Positions 37,401 to 44,171 of a stretch of 47,854 nt of DNA are shown here, in pieces. Each line of letters opens with the position of its first letter. The stretch's first letter is position 1. Below the pieces are notes generated by a model. That model saw only the letters and a program-made list of their open reading frames with translations, did no database searches and was not told the origin of the DNA. Position numbers and translations under genes: made by a program. Source of the stretch: a virus; the IMG/VR virus record IMGVR_UViG_3300008117_000072, positions 1 to 47,854 of that record; one strand, given 5' to 3'.

Positions 37401-37928
37401 TTATGGTTTAACTCTATCACATGGTATTTTTCCAGTAGCTTTCCATATATTCCAAAGAGTTAATTGGTCAGCTCTCAAAACAGTTTCTATTGATGTGTAT
37501 AGGTTTTTTTTACATATTTCCATATTTTTACGATATTCACGTTCCAAGTCTCTTTGTGTTTGACGAAATTCAAAAGTAAGAATTTCTATTTCTTTTTTGA
37601 TTTGATCGGTTTTTTTAACACCACGATATTTTTGTAGTTTTGCATTATATTCTTCACGTAGAGTTTTAATTGCATCATTAAATTCTTTTTTACATTCAAT
37701 AGTGCAAATTTTTTCTTCACGAATTATACTATCAATCACTAATCTTTGTTCTCTTGTTAAGTTAAGGCATTCCAAAACTCTTCCAAATGGAACACGATTT
37801 TTTACACTATCACGGTTTGTAATAGGTGTTCTCTTTTCAAACATTAAAGTATCTTGTGGTTGATTGATTGTTTCATTACAACCAATTAAAAATAAGGATA
37901 CAAATAATAAACCAATAAATCTTTTCAT
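37401..37928 (-). CDS. Lipoprotein with LTxxQ (Spy/CpxP-like) motif
   Basis: 175 aa. Lipoprotein signal: MKRFIGLLFVSLFLIGC, with a lipobox LIGC and Cys17 as the lipidation site. The mature part is helical and charged. LNLTREQRLVIDSIIREE resembles the LTxxQ motif of Spy/CpxP periplasmic chaperones, and a second element LRADQLTLWNIWKATG near the C-terminus resembles the paired motif. Three further Cys are present (C55, C74, C78). A phage lipoprotein may act in superinfection exclusion or envelope stress control; neither is shown. It ends at a strong terminator. Confidence 0.65.
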   Translation of the reverse strand: MKRFIGLLFVSLFLIGCNETINQPQDTLMFEKRTPITNRDSVKNRVPFGRVLECLNLTREQRLVIDSIIREEKICTIECKKEFNDAIKTLREEYNAKLQKYRGVKKTDQIKKEIEILTFEFRQTQRDLEREYRKNMEICKKNLYTSIETVLRADQLTLWNIWKATGKIPCDRVKP

Positions 37929-37952
37929 CGAGTACTCCGAATACTGTGTGTG

Positions 37953-38273
37953 TTATTTTTTAGTAACTTTTTTAGTTTTAGTTGCCTTTTTTTCAACTTT
38001 TGGTGCAGTTTTAGCAACCTTTTTAAGTTCCTTTTTCATCTTATCGGATGATGCGGTTTTCTTTGTTTTAGTGGTTTTGATTGGTTTAACTTCACCGACA
38101 GAACTAATTTCTTTTTCAATTTTGGAGGCGTGTTCTGCCAACTCATTGATTACGATTTTTTTATCCAAAAGTTCTTCGGATAACTGATTTACTTTCTTTT
38201 TGTTGTAGAAGTAATATACCGCAAGAACAACCAAACCTACAACTAATGCCAATTGGATATGTAACATTTCCAT
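37953..38273 (-). CDS. Membrane-anchored Lys-rich protein
   Basis: 106 aa. A single transmembrane helix at about 6-24 (IQLALVVGLVVLAVYYFYNK), a coiled-coil stretch (VNQLSEELLDKKIVINELAE) and a very basic C-terminal tail (about 66-106) made of Lys, Thr, Ala and Val like histone-H1-type tails. It could tether DNA to the membrane; that is inference from composition. Met3 is an alternative start. Confidence 0.5.
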   Translation of the reverse strand: MEMLHIQLALVVGLVVLAVYYFYNKKKVNQLSEELLDKKIVINELAEHASKIEKEISSVGEVKPIKTTKTKKTASSDKMKKELKKVAKTAPKVEKKATKTKKVTKK

Positions 38274-38283
38274 ACCTAAATCC

Positions 38284-38871
38284 TTAATGTGTTATACAAA
38301 AAATATAATTATTTTTCTTTATTTTTTTAATCGTAACATGGTTATAGGCATTCATTAGTATGTTCATAACATAAATAATACTATAACTGTGTTTTGAATA
38401 ATTATCACTATTAATGCTAAATATAACCTTATCTGAAAAAAACATGCACCTTTCTATTAAAGTTGAAATAAATAGGTAATGTTTTTCGCCATATATTGGT
38501 TTGTCAAATAAGCCTGTTAATATTGTATATTCAAAAATATCACCACTTGTGTATTCCGATAATTCTTCATCAATAAAATCTTGAACGGGTTTTTTTATGA
38601 AGTTGTAGTTTGGTGTATTTTCATATTTTGATTTTAATTCGATTATTTCATCTTTTACATCAACACCCAAATAAAATGCCTCTATGCCCATTTTTTCTAA
38701 TTTATCAATTAAATTAATTTGTTTATCACAACAACCCACGTGTAATATTCTGTCTTGTTGAGATATTCCAAATTCAATTATTTCACTTGATAAATCCACT
38801 TCGACATCCAAACTAAAATTTCTTTCCCGATGTTCTTTTACAAAAGCTTTGCTAAAAAAATTATGTTCCAT
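38284..38871 (-). CDS. Putative class I SAM methyltransferase-like protein
   Basis: 195 aa from ATG 38871, which has a GGAG site and overlaps the thyX stop by 11 bp; longer in-frame starts lie deep in thyX. RILHVGCCDKQINLIDKLEK resembles motif I (glycine-rich SAM loop), followed by AFYLGVDVKDEII with the acidic motif II residue. The later motifs are not obvious and the substrate is unknown. Alternatively it has a degenerate Rossmann fold without activity. Confidence 0.45.
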   Translation of the reverse strand: MEHNFFSKAFVKEHRERNFSLDVEVDLSSEIIEFGISQQDRILHVGCCDKQINLIDKLEKMGIEAFYLGVDVKDEIIELKSKYENTPNYNFIKKPVQDFIDEELSEYTSGDIFEYTILTGLFDKPIYGEKHYLFISTLIERCMFFSDKVIFSINSDNYSKHSYSIIYVMNILMNAYNHVTIKKIKKNNYIFCITH

Positions 38872-39523
38872 GATTATTTCTCCAACCCAATGCTTCAGAA
38901 ATATTTGGAAATTGATTATTAAATATTGACTTAATATCATCCGCAATTTGTCTGTGTTCTAATTGTGTATCGGGTGAACAACGTAATTCAAGGTAATGAA
39001 TCCAACTACGGACTGAGCCTTTCATATACATGGTACTTTCTGTAGCTAATGGTAATACATCCCTTGCAGTTTCCCTTGAAACACCAGCAGTTATTAATTT
39101 ATCATATAACATTTTTGAATTTGAAAAGTGTTGTTCAACGTCTCTCTCAAGTGTAAAATCTTCTATAACGTCTTCACTACTCTGTCTATTTGTTTTTGCT
39201 TGTTTTCTCAATTGAACAGGTGCAATATTTGAGACGGTTGAGTATCTTTGCGAGAACTCCTGAAATGCGAATGATTTATGGCGTAAAATTTGAGCTGCTA
39301 TACTTCTACGAGTAACTATCTCTACTGTCATGTCAACGAATTCAAATGGAGACCAATGTTTATGTTTAATTAAATAATTTATAAGCTTAGGAGCAGTTTC
39401 CATATTATTCTGATTTGATGGATTACTAACTCTTGCAATATAAACTATTAATTCTTCGGGGGTTAATGATTTGTCTACAACTAATTGTGGGTTTGTAACT
39501 GAAACTAATTTTACCGCATACAT
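38861..39523 (-). CDS. thyX: Flavin-dependent thymidylate synthase ThyX
   Basis: 220 aa. Converts dUMP to dTMP using methylenetetrahydrofolate and FAD/NADPH. The ThyX signature is present: R81-H82-K followed by x7 and S91 in ILRHKSFAFQEFSQRYS, with R93 and Y94; HWSPFEF (about 56-62) and the C-terminal LELRCSPDTQLEHRQIADDI (substrate-binding arginine region) also match. Length is normal for the family. Useful for thymidine supply in an AT-rich phage genome. It lies in an operon-like run with the methyltransferase-like gene downstream and the 39527 gene upstream. Confidence 0.96.
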   Translation of the reverse strand: MYAVKLVSVTNPQLVVDKSLTPEELIVYIARVSNPSNQNNMETAPKLINYLIKHKHWSPFEFVDMTVEIVTRRSIAAQILRHKSFAFQEFSQRYSTVSNIAPVQLRKQAKTNRQSSEDVIEDFTLERDVEQHFSNSKMLYDKLITAGVSRETARDVLPLATESTMYMKGSVRSWIHYLELRCSPDTQLEHRQIADDIKSIFNNQFPNISEALGWRNNHGT

Positions 39524-39526
39524 AAC

Positions 39527-40015
39527 TTATTTTTTTCCTTTATTTAACCTTACTAATTTTATGTGAATTGTTTTACCATCATCATTTACTATAACCGTAT
39601 ACTCACCTGTGAAAAGTATGAACGTTAACCATTTTATAAAATTATTTATATCGGTTAGTATTTTATCATCGTAGGTTTCATTTGAAGGTTTTTCTGCTGA
39701 TTCTTCTGGTTTATCTATGAAAAAATCCTTTTCTTCAAAATCGTCATAATCTTCCATTTCTTCATTATCATCAAATGCTTTCAATGGATCATCTTCTTTT
39801 GACTCATTATCTTCAGGATCATCTTTTTTCCCCTTATTTCCTTCTTTTATTTTTTTTATAATGTCCTCTAACATGTAGTAGTCTAAACGCTGATTGAAAC
39901 GGTCTAAAAAACGGTTAAGATCCTTTTTAGACATCTTTTCATCTTTCTTTGTCTTAGCTACATCTACTTCATAATAGTTGAGCATGGACACTAATTTTTT
40001 TTCGTATTTCGTCAT
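39527..40015 (-). CDS. Acidic phage protein of unknown function
   Basis: 162 aa. Basic helical N-terminus (YEKKLVSMLNYYEV, NRFLDRFNQRLDYYMLEDII), a strongly acidic centre (about 68-120, many Asp/Glu), and a hydrophobic C-terminal segment (FIKWLTFILFTGEYTVIVND). No family recognised. Its start overlaps the stop of the 40015-40260 gene (TAATG), and it ends 3 bp before thyX. Confidence 0.45.
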   Translation of the reverse strand: MTKYEKKLVSMLNYYEVDVAKTKKDEKMSKKDLNRFLDRFNQRLDYYMLEDIIKKIKEGNKGKKDDPEDNESKEDDPLKAFDDNEEMEDYDDFEEKDFFIDKPEESAEKPSNETYDDKILTDINNFIKWLTFILFTGEYTVIVNDDGKTIHIKLVRLNKGKK

Positions 40016-40260
40016 TATTTTACCTTTTTTATCGTATCTATGACTTCAACATATTCATAATTACCTTTTTTTATCTGAGATAATGAGTACTTCGTTAATT
40101 CCTTAGATATTTTTTTATTGTCACCATACAATTTAGCTATGTCAACCATTGATTGTTTATACTGACATCGTGTTGGATTTAATATACTGAATTTAAACAT
40201 CAACCAAATCCCCACAAACCCTATTAGAAATGATACTATAAAATCCAATGTAGTCTCCAT
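40015..40260 (-). CDS. Small single-span membrane protein
   Basis: 81 aa. Residues about 6-26 (DFIVSFLIGFVGIWLMFKFS) form one transmembrane helix; the rest is a short, basic, probably cytoplasmic tail with one Cys (CQYKQSMVDIAKLYGDNK). No recognised family. Size and position beside the secreted lysozyme could fit a holin or spanin partner, but that is speculation. Confidence 0.4.
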   Translation of the reverse strand: METTLDFIVSFLIGFVGIWLMFKFSILNPTRCQYKQSMVDIAKLYGDNKKISKELTKYSLSQIKKGNYEYVEVIDTIKKVK

Positions 40261-40352
40261 TTTACTGATAAAATAACTCTGAGCTAAATATCATATAAAA
40301 AAATATATCAGGAAAAAATGGTCGGTATTTAATGCGATTAATTTTATTTAAG

Positions 40353-40859
40353 TTAACTCATGTATCCTTGTTCTTTTAAGTCTTGATAGACAAACTTAGA
40401 TACTTTTTTCCAATAGTGCTTAGTAGCACGTTTTTTATGTCCATTAGGACCCCCATTCCACTTTCGTGCAATGATTTCCATATCACTCATTGTGATGGTT
40501 TCCCAGTTAATGTTGGGGTTGTAGAAATTCTGAAAAATCCAAAACATTTCTTCAGATTTATCAGGATTCAGTCTATCTTGTAAAGTAAAAGATTTATTAA
40601 TTCCTTTCATTTTACAGATTCGATTCACTTCCTTTACCATTACGGGTAAAATTTGTACTATTCCAAGTGAACCATCCTTTGATCGTGCGGTTGCATTGCC
40701 TTTTGACTCAACCCAAACGATAGATGAATATAGTATTTCCTTGACTACGTGAGCTTTTTTAACTTCGTTAGTATTCACAGCTGTCACATTCATTACAGGA
40801 ATGAACATAAAAACTGTAAGAAGGGTGGTTACTATAACCCGTTTACATTTGTTAGTCAT
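40353..40859 (-). CDS. Secreted SLT-type lysozyme (candidate endolysin)
   Basis: 168 aa. An N-terminal basic-hydrophobic segment (VIVTTLLTVFMFIPVMNVTA, about 8-27) is a signal peptide or signal-anchor. The lysozyme-like core has the catalytic Glu51 in IVWVESKGNATARS, the GIVQILP loop (equivalent of GLMQ) and the C-terminal ARKWNGGPNGHKK. Such proteins cut the glycan strand of peptidoglycan, and secreted versions serve as endolysins that need no holin for export. A promoter of the family seen at 41189 lies 120 bp upstream and the leader contains a hairpin (40895-40924), so expression is separately controlled. Confidence 0.75.
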   Translation of the reverse strand: MTNKCKRVIVTTLLTVFMFIPVMNVTAVNTNEVKKAHVVKEILYSSIVWVESKGNATARSKDGSLGIVQILPVMVKEVNRICKMKGINKSFTLQDRLNPDKSEEMFWIFQNFYNPNINWETITMSDMEIIARKWNGGPNGHKKRATKHYWKKVSKFVYQDLKEQGYMS

Positions 40860-40894
40860 ACTTACTGCCTCATTTATGGATAATATATTTAACG

Positions 40895-40924
40895 AACCAT
40901 TCTGTTGAAATCAACGAAATGGTT
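40895..40924 (-). promoter_or_regulatory. Hairpin in 5' leader of the secreted lysozyme gene
   Basis: AACCATT pairs with AATGGTT, then a 2-nt internal loop, then GTTGA pairs with TCAAC. It would form in the leader transcribed from the 40983-41011 promoter, about 35 nt before ATG 40859. No T-run follows, so it is not a terminator; it might control translation or stability. Confidence 0.45.
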
Positions 40925-40982
40925 AAAACATATACCGACCATGTTTTCAAAGAACTCTATCCCATTAATAATAGGAATGTAT

Positions 40983-41011
40983 AATATACGAAAAATATAA
41001 ATATAAAACAA
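40983..41011 (-). promoter_or_regulatory. Promoter for the secreted lysozyme gene
   Basis: On the minus strand TTGTTT (41011-41006), 17 bp, TATATT (40988-40983), with TTTCG-like bases TTTTTCG directly before the -10. Predicted start near 40976, giving a leader of about 117 nt that holds the 40895-40924 hairpin. A run of nine T/A pairs and the 41026-41046 dyad lie immediately upstream. Confidence 0.65.
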
Positions 41012-41025
41012 ATTTTTTTTTCTTT

Positions 41026-41046
41026 CAGCTATAGCCATAATAGCTG
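41026..41046. promoter_or_regulatory. Perfect dyad upstream of the lysozyme promoter
   Basis: CAGCTAT and ATAGCTG are exact inverted repeats around a 7-bp spacer. They sit 15 bp upstream of the -35 box at 41006-41011, the usual place of an activator or repressor site. On the minus strand an A-run follows, which rules out a leftward terminator. Confidence 0.45.
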
Positions 41047-41059
41047 CTATTAAATTATT

Positions 41060-41165
41060 GATCTAACTTATTAGCTTATTTTGATCTAATTTTATATTAG
41101 ATCTATTAAGATCTTATTAAGCTTATAGATCTATTAAGATCTTAGATCTATTGATCTTATAGATC
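41060..41165. repeat. Iteron-like, GATC-dense AT-rich cluster
   Basis: Nine GATC sites occur in 106 bp (starting at 41060, 41083, 41100, 41110, 41128, 41138, 41145, 41153 and 41162). The 18-bp unit AGATCTATTAAGATCTTA is present exactly at 41099-41116 and 41127-41144, and a shortened copy AGATCTATTGATCTTA at 41144-41159; weaker TTGATCTAA units precede them. It lies inside the only large non-coding stretch (40860-41227) between two leftward promoters and near the strand switch. This looks like a replication origin or a methylation-sensitive control site; which is not known. Confidence 0.7.
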
Positions 41166-41188
41166 ATAGTGTCTCTGTTGTCCCAACT

Positions 41189-41217
41189 AATATACGAAAT
41201 TTTTGTATACGATGCAA
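41189..41217 (-). promoter_or_regulatory. Leftward promoter into the GATC cluster
   Basis: On the minus strand TTGCAT (41217-41212), 17 bp, TATATT (41194-41189), embedded in GCTTGCAT and CGTATATTAGT that recur exactly in the rightward promoter at 41929-41957. Start expected near 41182. No gene begins in the next 300 bp, so it either drives a long leader for the lysozyme gene or makes an RNA across the GATC cluster. Confidence 0.7.
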
Positions 41218-41227
41218 GCATTTTTTT

Positions 41228-41875
41228 TCACCAAGTTAAAATATTTGGATATGAACGTAATTTTTTCTGACGATACACATAAACACTATCTCTATAAAGG
41301 AATGTTGAACCACCACCGTCTAAATTCATAGCATTCTTGAATCCTAAATTTTTAAGTCTTTTTGGCATATCTATAATTCTAATGGCTGAGGAAACATAAA
41401 TTAAAATTGAGTCATTATTGTTATTACCGATTACAGTTCTCGGTCTTTTAGCTAAAGTAAATCCATTTCTTTTTATGGGTTGCTCGACACCATCCTTCAA
41501 AATAAGTGGAGTACCCGAAGCTATAAATCTTGAATTTTTATTTGGTACACTCAGATCATTATAAAATATTATTCCTAATGAATCGTTACCATCTTCAGTA
41601 CAGAAAGTATCTATTGAGATAAATGGCCATTTTTTAGGATTTCTAAGATCATAATTTAAGCTGTCTTTATATGGACCGATATACTTACTATCAAAAAAAC
41701 TTAAATTGGTCATATTGACCACGTTAAATTTGGATATGAACCATTTTGGTGACTTCAACCCCTTTGTACTCACCATTTTTACACCCTTTATTGGAATACT
41801 TATCACCCACTCCCTTGCAGTTGAAATATTAACCGTAGTTAATAATACAGTGATAAGAAATAAAATTGTTTTCAT
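41228..41875 (-). CDS. Secreted phosphodiester glycosidase (NAGPA / DUF2233-like)
   Basis: 215 aa. Signal peptide MKTILFLITVLLTTVNISTA, probable cleavage after residue 20. The rest matches the phosphodiester glycosidase fold of NAGPA: ISIDTFCTEDGNDSLGIIFY, GFTLAKRPRTVIGNNNNDSI and the hallmark GFKNAMNLDGGGSTFLY (about 176-192), followed by SYPNILTW. Known members remove sugars linked through a phosphodiester. A periplasmic or extracellular substrate of the host envelope or capsule is likely. It is the first leftward gene, with AGAGGG upstream of ATG 41875, and may be expressed early or at lysis together with the lysozyme. Confidence 0.75.
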   Translation of the reverse strand: MKTILFLITVLLTTVNISTAREWVISIPIKGVKMVSTKGLKSPKWFISKFNVVNMTNLSFFDSKYIGPYKDSLNYDLRNPKKWPFISIDTFCTEDGNDSLGIIFYNDLSVPNKNSRFIASGTPLILKDGVEQPIKRNGFTLAKRPRTVIGNNNNDSILIYVSSAIRIIDMPKRLKNLGFKNAMNLDGGGSTFLYRDSVYVYRQKKLRSYPNILTW

Positions 41876-41928
41876 TATAGCCCTCTATAAGTTATAAAAA
41901 AATAATTATTCAGTTTTGAAAAAAGTGC

Positions 41929-41957
41929 TTGCATATATTGAAATTTTTACGTATATT
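41929..41957 (+). promoter_or_regulatory. Main rightward promoter
   Basis: TTGCAT (41929-41934), 17-bp spacer, TATATT (41952-41957), inside GCTTGCAT and CGTATATTAGT. The same arrangement on the other strand is at 41189-41217. Start near 41964, 37 nt before ATG 42001. It should drive the rightward unit up to the 42634 terminator. The pattern also fits a Bacteroidota-type TTG-N20-TAnnTTnG promoter. Confidence 0.75.
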
Positions 41958-42000
41958 AGTACTGTAAATTTTGTTACATTATTATTCAAAGGAAGCCGTT

Positions 42001-42207
42001 ATGGCATTTTATCTTAGTAAAGTCCAATTTGAAATTACAAATGAAAATGGACGTGTGAAAAAACAAACAAGACAGTATATGGTTGATGCCGTATCTGTAA
42101 CAGACGCAGAAGTTCAGATTAACAAGTATCTGAAGAACAGTACAGAACCATTTGAAGTAAAAACTATTTCAGAATCAAAAATCGTGGATTACATCAATGA
42201 ACAATGA
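42001..42207 (+). CDS. DUF4494-type small protein
   Basis: 68 aa from ATG 42001, which has AAGGAAG upstream; an in-frame TTG farther upstream is ignored. The chain VQFEITNENGRVKKQTRQYM and VDAVSVTDAEVQINKYLK matches the DUF4494 pattern (K-V-x-F/Y-E, ENG-x-x-KK-x-T, Y-L/M-VDA-x-S-x-T-x-AE), a family I know mainly from Bacteroidota genomes and their phages. Function unknown. As the first gene behind the main rightward promoter it is probably expressed early. Confidence 0.7.
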   Translation: MAFYLSKVQFEITNENGRVKKQTRQYMVDAVSVTDAEVQINKYLKNSTEPFEVKTISESKIVDYINEQ

Positions 42208-42619
42208 TTTGAAACCTCTGTTTAGAAAACTCGATAATTCATTCAAGTTGGTAAGTGAATCAGAAGACTTGAATGATTTGAAAGACCTTTATACTCAATT
42301 TGAGTTAGTCCGTGATGAAATCATTGAATGGATTGAAAAAAGATATTCAAGTGATGATGACATTTACAATCAACATATCAACGAAATGAGTAGAGTTGAA
42401 GGCCAAATATTCCAAAAATATGGTGGTGTACCAATCTTCGATGAAACACTTTCAGATGAAGAACTTGAAAATCTTTTTGAAGATTACTCAGCATATCTTC
42501 AAAGATATGGGTATCTAGATTACACTGATATTATTTCTTGGGATAGTAGAAATGTTCTAATAGAGGATGAAATCGGTACAATGGAAATAGTTATGAGACC
42601 AGATCTTTTGATGAAGTAA
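42197..42619 (+). CDS. Acidic protein of unknown function
   Basis: 140 aa, many Asp and Glu, mostly helical (LKDLYTQFELVRDEIIEWIE, SDEELENLFEDYSAYLQRYG). No family recognised. It overlaps the DUF4494 gene by 11 bp and is followed within 15 bp by a strong terminator, so the two form a short transcription unit. Size and charge would suit an early host-takeover protein or DNA mimic, but that is only a possibility. Confidence 0.5.
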   Translation: MNNDLKPLFRKLDNSFKLVSESEDLNDLKDLYTQFELVRDEIIEWIEKRYSSDDDIYNQHINEMSRVEGQIFQKYGGVPIFDETLSDEELENLFEDYSAYLQRYGYLDYTDIISWDSRNVLIEDEIGTMEIVMRPDLLMK

Positions 42620-42633
42620 TTTGGTCTCAATTG

Positions 42634-42680
42634 GATAAACCTAAAAAATAAGGGGTTTAGGTTTATCTATATTTTTATTA
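42634..42680 (+). terminator. Intrinsic terminator of the first rightward unit
   Basis: GATAAACCTAAA (42634-42645) pairs perfectly with TTTAGGTTTATC (42656-42667) around a 10-nt loop and is followed by TATATTTTTATTATTTT. A 12-bp stem plus a U-rich tract is convincing. Genes after it need either read-through or their own promoter; none is obvious. Confidence 0.85.
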
Positions 42681-42690
42681 TTTTAATGAA

Positions 42691-43113
42691 ATGGTTTTTA
42701 AAATGAAAGTTTCAAGTAAATCAAAACTCCTTACGTGTGAAGGTAATAATCCAACAAGTAAGTATTATCCGGGTGCTCCCTGTCAAGTTAGGTTAGAGGT
42801 ATCAGATAACGTTGTATCCGCAGTTTGTTGGCGTTGTTTAGCACGATTGGTACCAGCACCCGAAGAAAAGAAAAACCAATCTTCAATTGGATTCCCAAGA
42901 GGTTGGCAGTTTATGAATCAGTTTGTTCATTCGGATGGAAAAGTTTATCAAAAGGGTGTTGAACAACCTGAACTATTCGGTAAATTTGAACCGACCAAAA
43001 TTAAAGAGTCAGAACCTAAACGTAGAAAGAAAGAAACATTAGATGATAAAATTCAAAAACAATATTATCAAAAATTGAAAAAGAAGAAAACAACTAATAA
43101 GTCAAAAAAATGA
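42691..43113 (+). CDS. Cys4 zinc-ribbon-like, Lys-rich protein
   Basis: 140 aa from ATG 42691; ATG 42703 (MKVSSKSKLLTC) is equally possible and neither has a clear ribosome-binding site. Four cysteines, LLTCEGNN, GAPCQVRL and VCWRCLARLV, fit a small zinc-binding ribbon. The C-terminal half is basic and ends in a Lys-rich tail. Possibly a nucleic-acid-binding regulator; no named family. It ends with an ATGA overlap to the fucosyltransferase gene. Confidence 0.55.
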   Translation: MVFKMKVSSKSKLLTCEGNNPTSKYYPGAPCQVRLEVSDNVVSAVCWRCLARLVPAPEEKKNQSSIGFPRGWQFMNQFVHSDGKVYQKGVEQPELFGKFEPTKIKESEPKRRKKETLDDKIQKQYYQKLKKKKTTNKSKK

Positions 43114-43988
43114 GTGATGATCAATATTGGAAAAAATCGATAGTGTTCAGTAAACCAACATTTATACGTTCCAAAAATCAAAACAAAAATAATTTGGATA
43201 AGTACATAAGTCCAAGAGTGTTGGGAAGATTGGGAAATCAAATGTTTGAAATAGCAACTGCATATTCATTAGCAGCGGATAATAACTCAAACGTTGTTGT
43301 GTCATTAAAAAATGGAATCTACAATTCTATTGATGGTAAATCCTCACCACCAACTCATTATGATAAAAATATATTTAGACACATCAAATTTGTGGAAAAT
43401 ATTGAAAATTATGATACTTGGAACGAAAAAACATTCAAATATGAACCAATTGTCCATGATTTCAATAAAAATTTGTTACTAAATGGGTACTTTCAAAGTG
43501 AAAAGTACTTTAAACATAACAGAGACCTCATATTAAATTTGTTTAAACCGACAGACAATATAAAGGATTATATCGAAAAAAAGTACGGAAATATACTAAA
43601 AAAGTCTGTTAGTGTGCATATAAGACGTGGTGATAGGTTAAAATTAACAGAAATAATGCCACTTTGCAATCTTGACTATTACAAAAAAGCACTTTTACAA
43701 TTTCCTGATGTAGACAATATTGTAGTCTTAACTGATGATGCGGAATGGACTAAAAGAGTGTTTAGAGGCTCTAAATTCCACATAGTAGAAAATGAAACCG
43801 ATTATGTTGACTTTTACATAATGTCCATGTGTGATAATAATATAATTGCAAACAGTACGTTTAGTTGGTGGGCTGCTTGGTTAAATAAAAATAAAGATAA
43901 GATGGTTGTTGCACCGAGACAATGGTACAACGAAGAAGTTGAACATGATATAAATGAATTAATACCTAAAGGATGGTTGATGTTATGA
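43110..43988 (+). CDS. Family 11 (alpha-1,2-fucosyltransferase-like) glycosyltransferase
   Basis: 292 aa. GT11 motifs: GRLGNQMFEIATAYSLAADN near residue 40, KSVSVHIRRGD near 170 (donor-binding HxRRGD) and IIANSTFSWWAAWLNKNKDK near 250. GT11 enzymes transfer fucose from GDP-fucose to galactose O-2 on surface glycans. ATG 43110 overlaps the previous stop. In a phage it may decorate virion glycans or alter host O-antigen to block further adsorption; acceptor unknown. It is the third kind of glycosyltransferase in the window. Confidence 0.88.
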   Translation: MSDDQYWKKSIVFSKPTFIRSKNQNKNNLDKYISPRVLGRLGNQMFEIATAYSLAADNNSNVVVSLKNGIYNSIDGKSSPPTHYDKNIFRHIKFVENIENYDTWNEKTFKYEPIVHDFNKNLLLNGYFQSEKYFKHNRDLILNLFKPTDNIKDYIEKKYGNILKKSVSVHIRRGDRLKLTEIMPLCNLDYYKKALLQFPDVDNIVVLTDDAEWTKRVFRGSKFHIVENETDYVDFYIMSMCDNNIIANSTFSWWAAWLNKNKDKMVVAPRQWYNEEVEHDINELIPKGWLML

Positions 43989-44170
43989 GTAGAAAATTTA
44001 TAGAGTTAGTATCAGAATTCGATACGAAGTATGTTATCCCAATCGATTCTATCACAACCGTATACCAATCAGAACCAAATTCTCCGATAACTGAAGTGTA
44101 TTATGGAAAAGAAGATTTTGTGAGAACAAAAACACCTTACGATGTAATTGTTAATAAATTGTTTGAATAG
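43985..44170 (+). CDS. Small protein of unknown function
   Basis: 61 aa from ATG 43985, which overlaps the GT11 stop (ATGA); a start four codons upstream lacks spacing for a ribosome-binding site. Sequence MSRKFIELVSEFDTKYVIPI, then ITTVYQSEPNSPITEVYYGK, beta-rich, no family recognised. Confidence 0.5.
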   Translation: MSRKFIELVSEFDTKYVIPIDSITTVYQSEPNSPITEVYYGKEDFVRTKTPYDVIVNKLFE

Positions 44171-44171
44171 T

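Larger units (their letters stand above)
40318..40942. repeat. 11-bp inverted repeat flanking the secreted lysozyme gene
   Basis: ATGGTCGGTAT at 40318-40328 and its exact reverse complement ATACCGACCAT at 40932-40942 bracket the lysozyme gene at 40353-40859. The arms have more G+C than their surroundings. They may be paired regulatory sites or chance. Confidence 0.4.

Noticed and set aside
41026-41046. Dyad as intrinsic terminator
   Set aside because: It is followed by A-rich rather than T-rich sequence in the leftward direction and no rightward gene ends before it.
40860-41180. Tiny frames of 14 and 17 codons in the control region
   Set aside because: No ribosome-binding site and no supporting composition; they lie in iteron or leader sequence.
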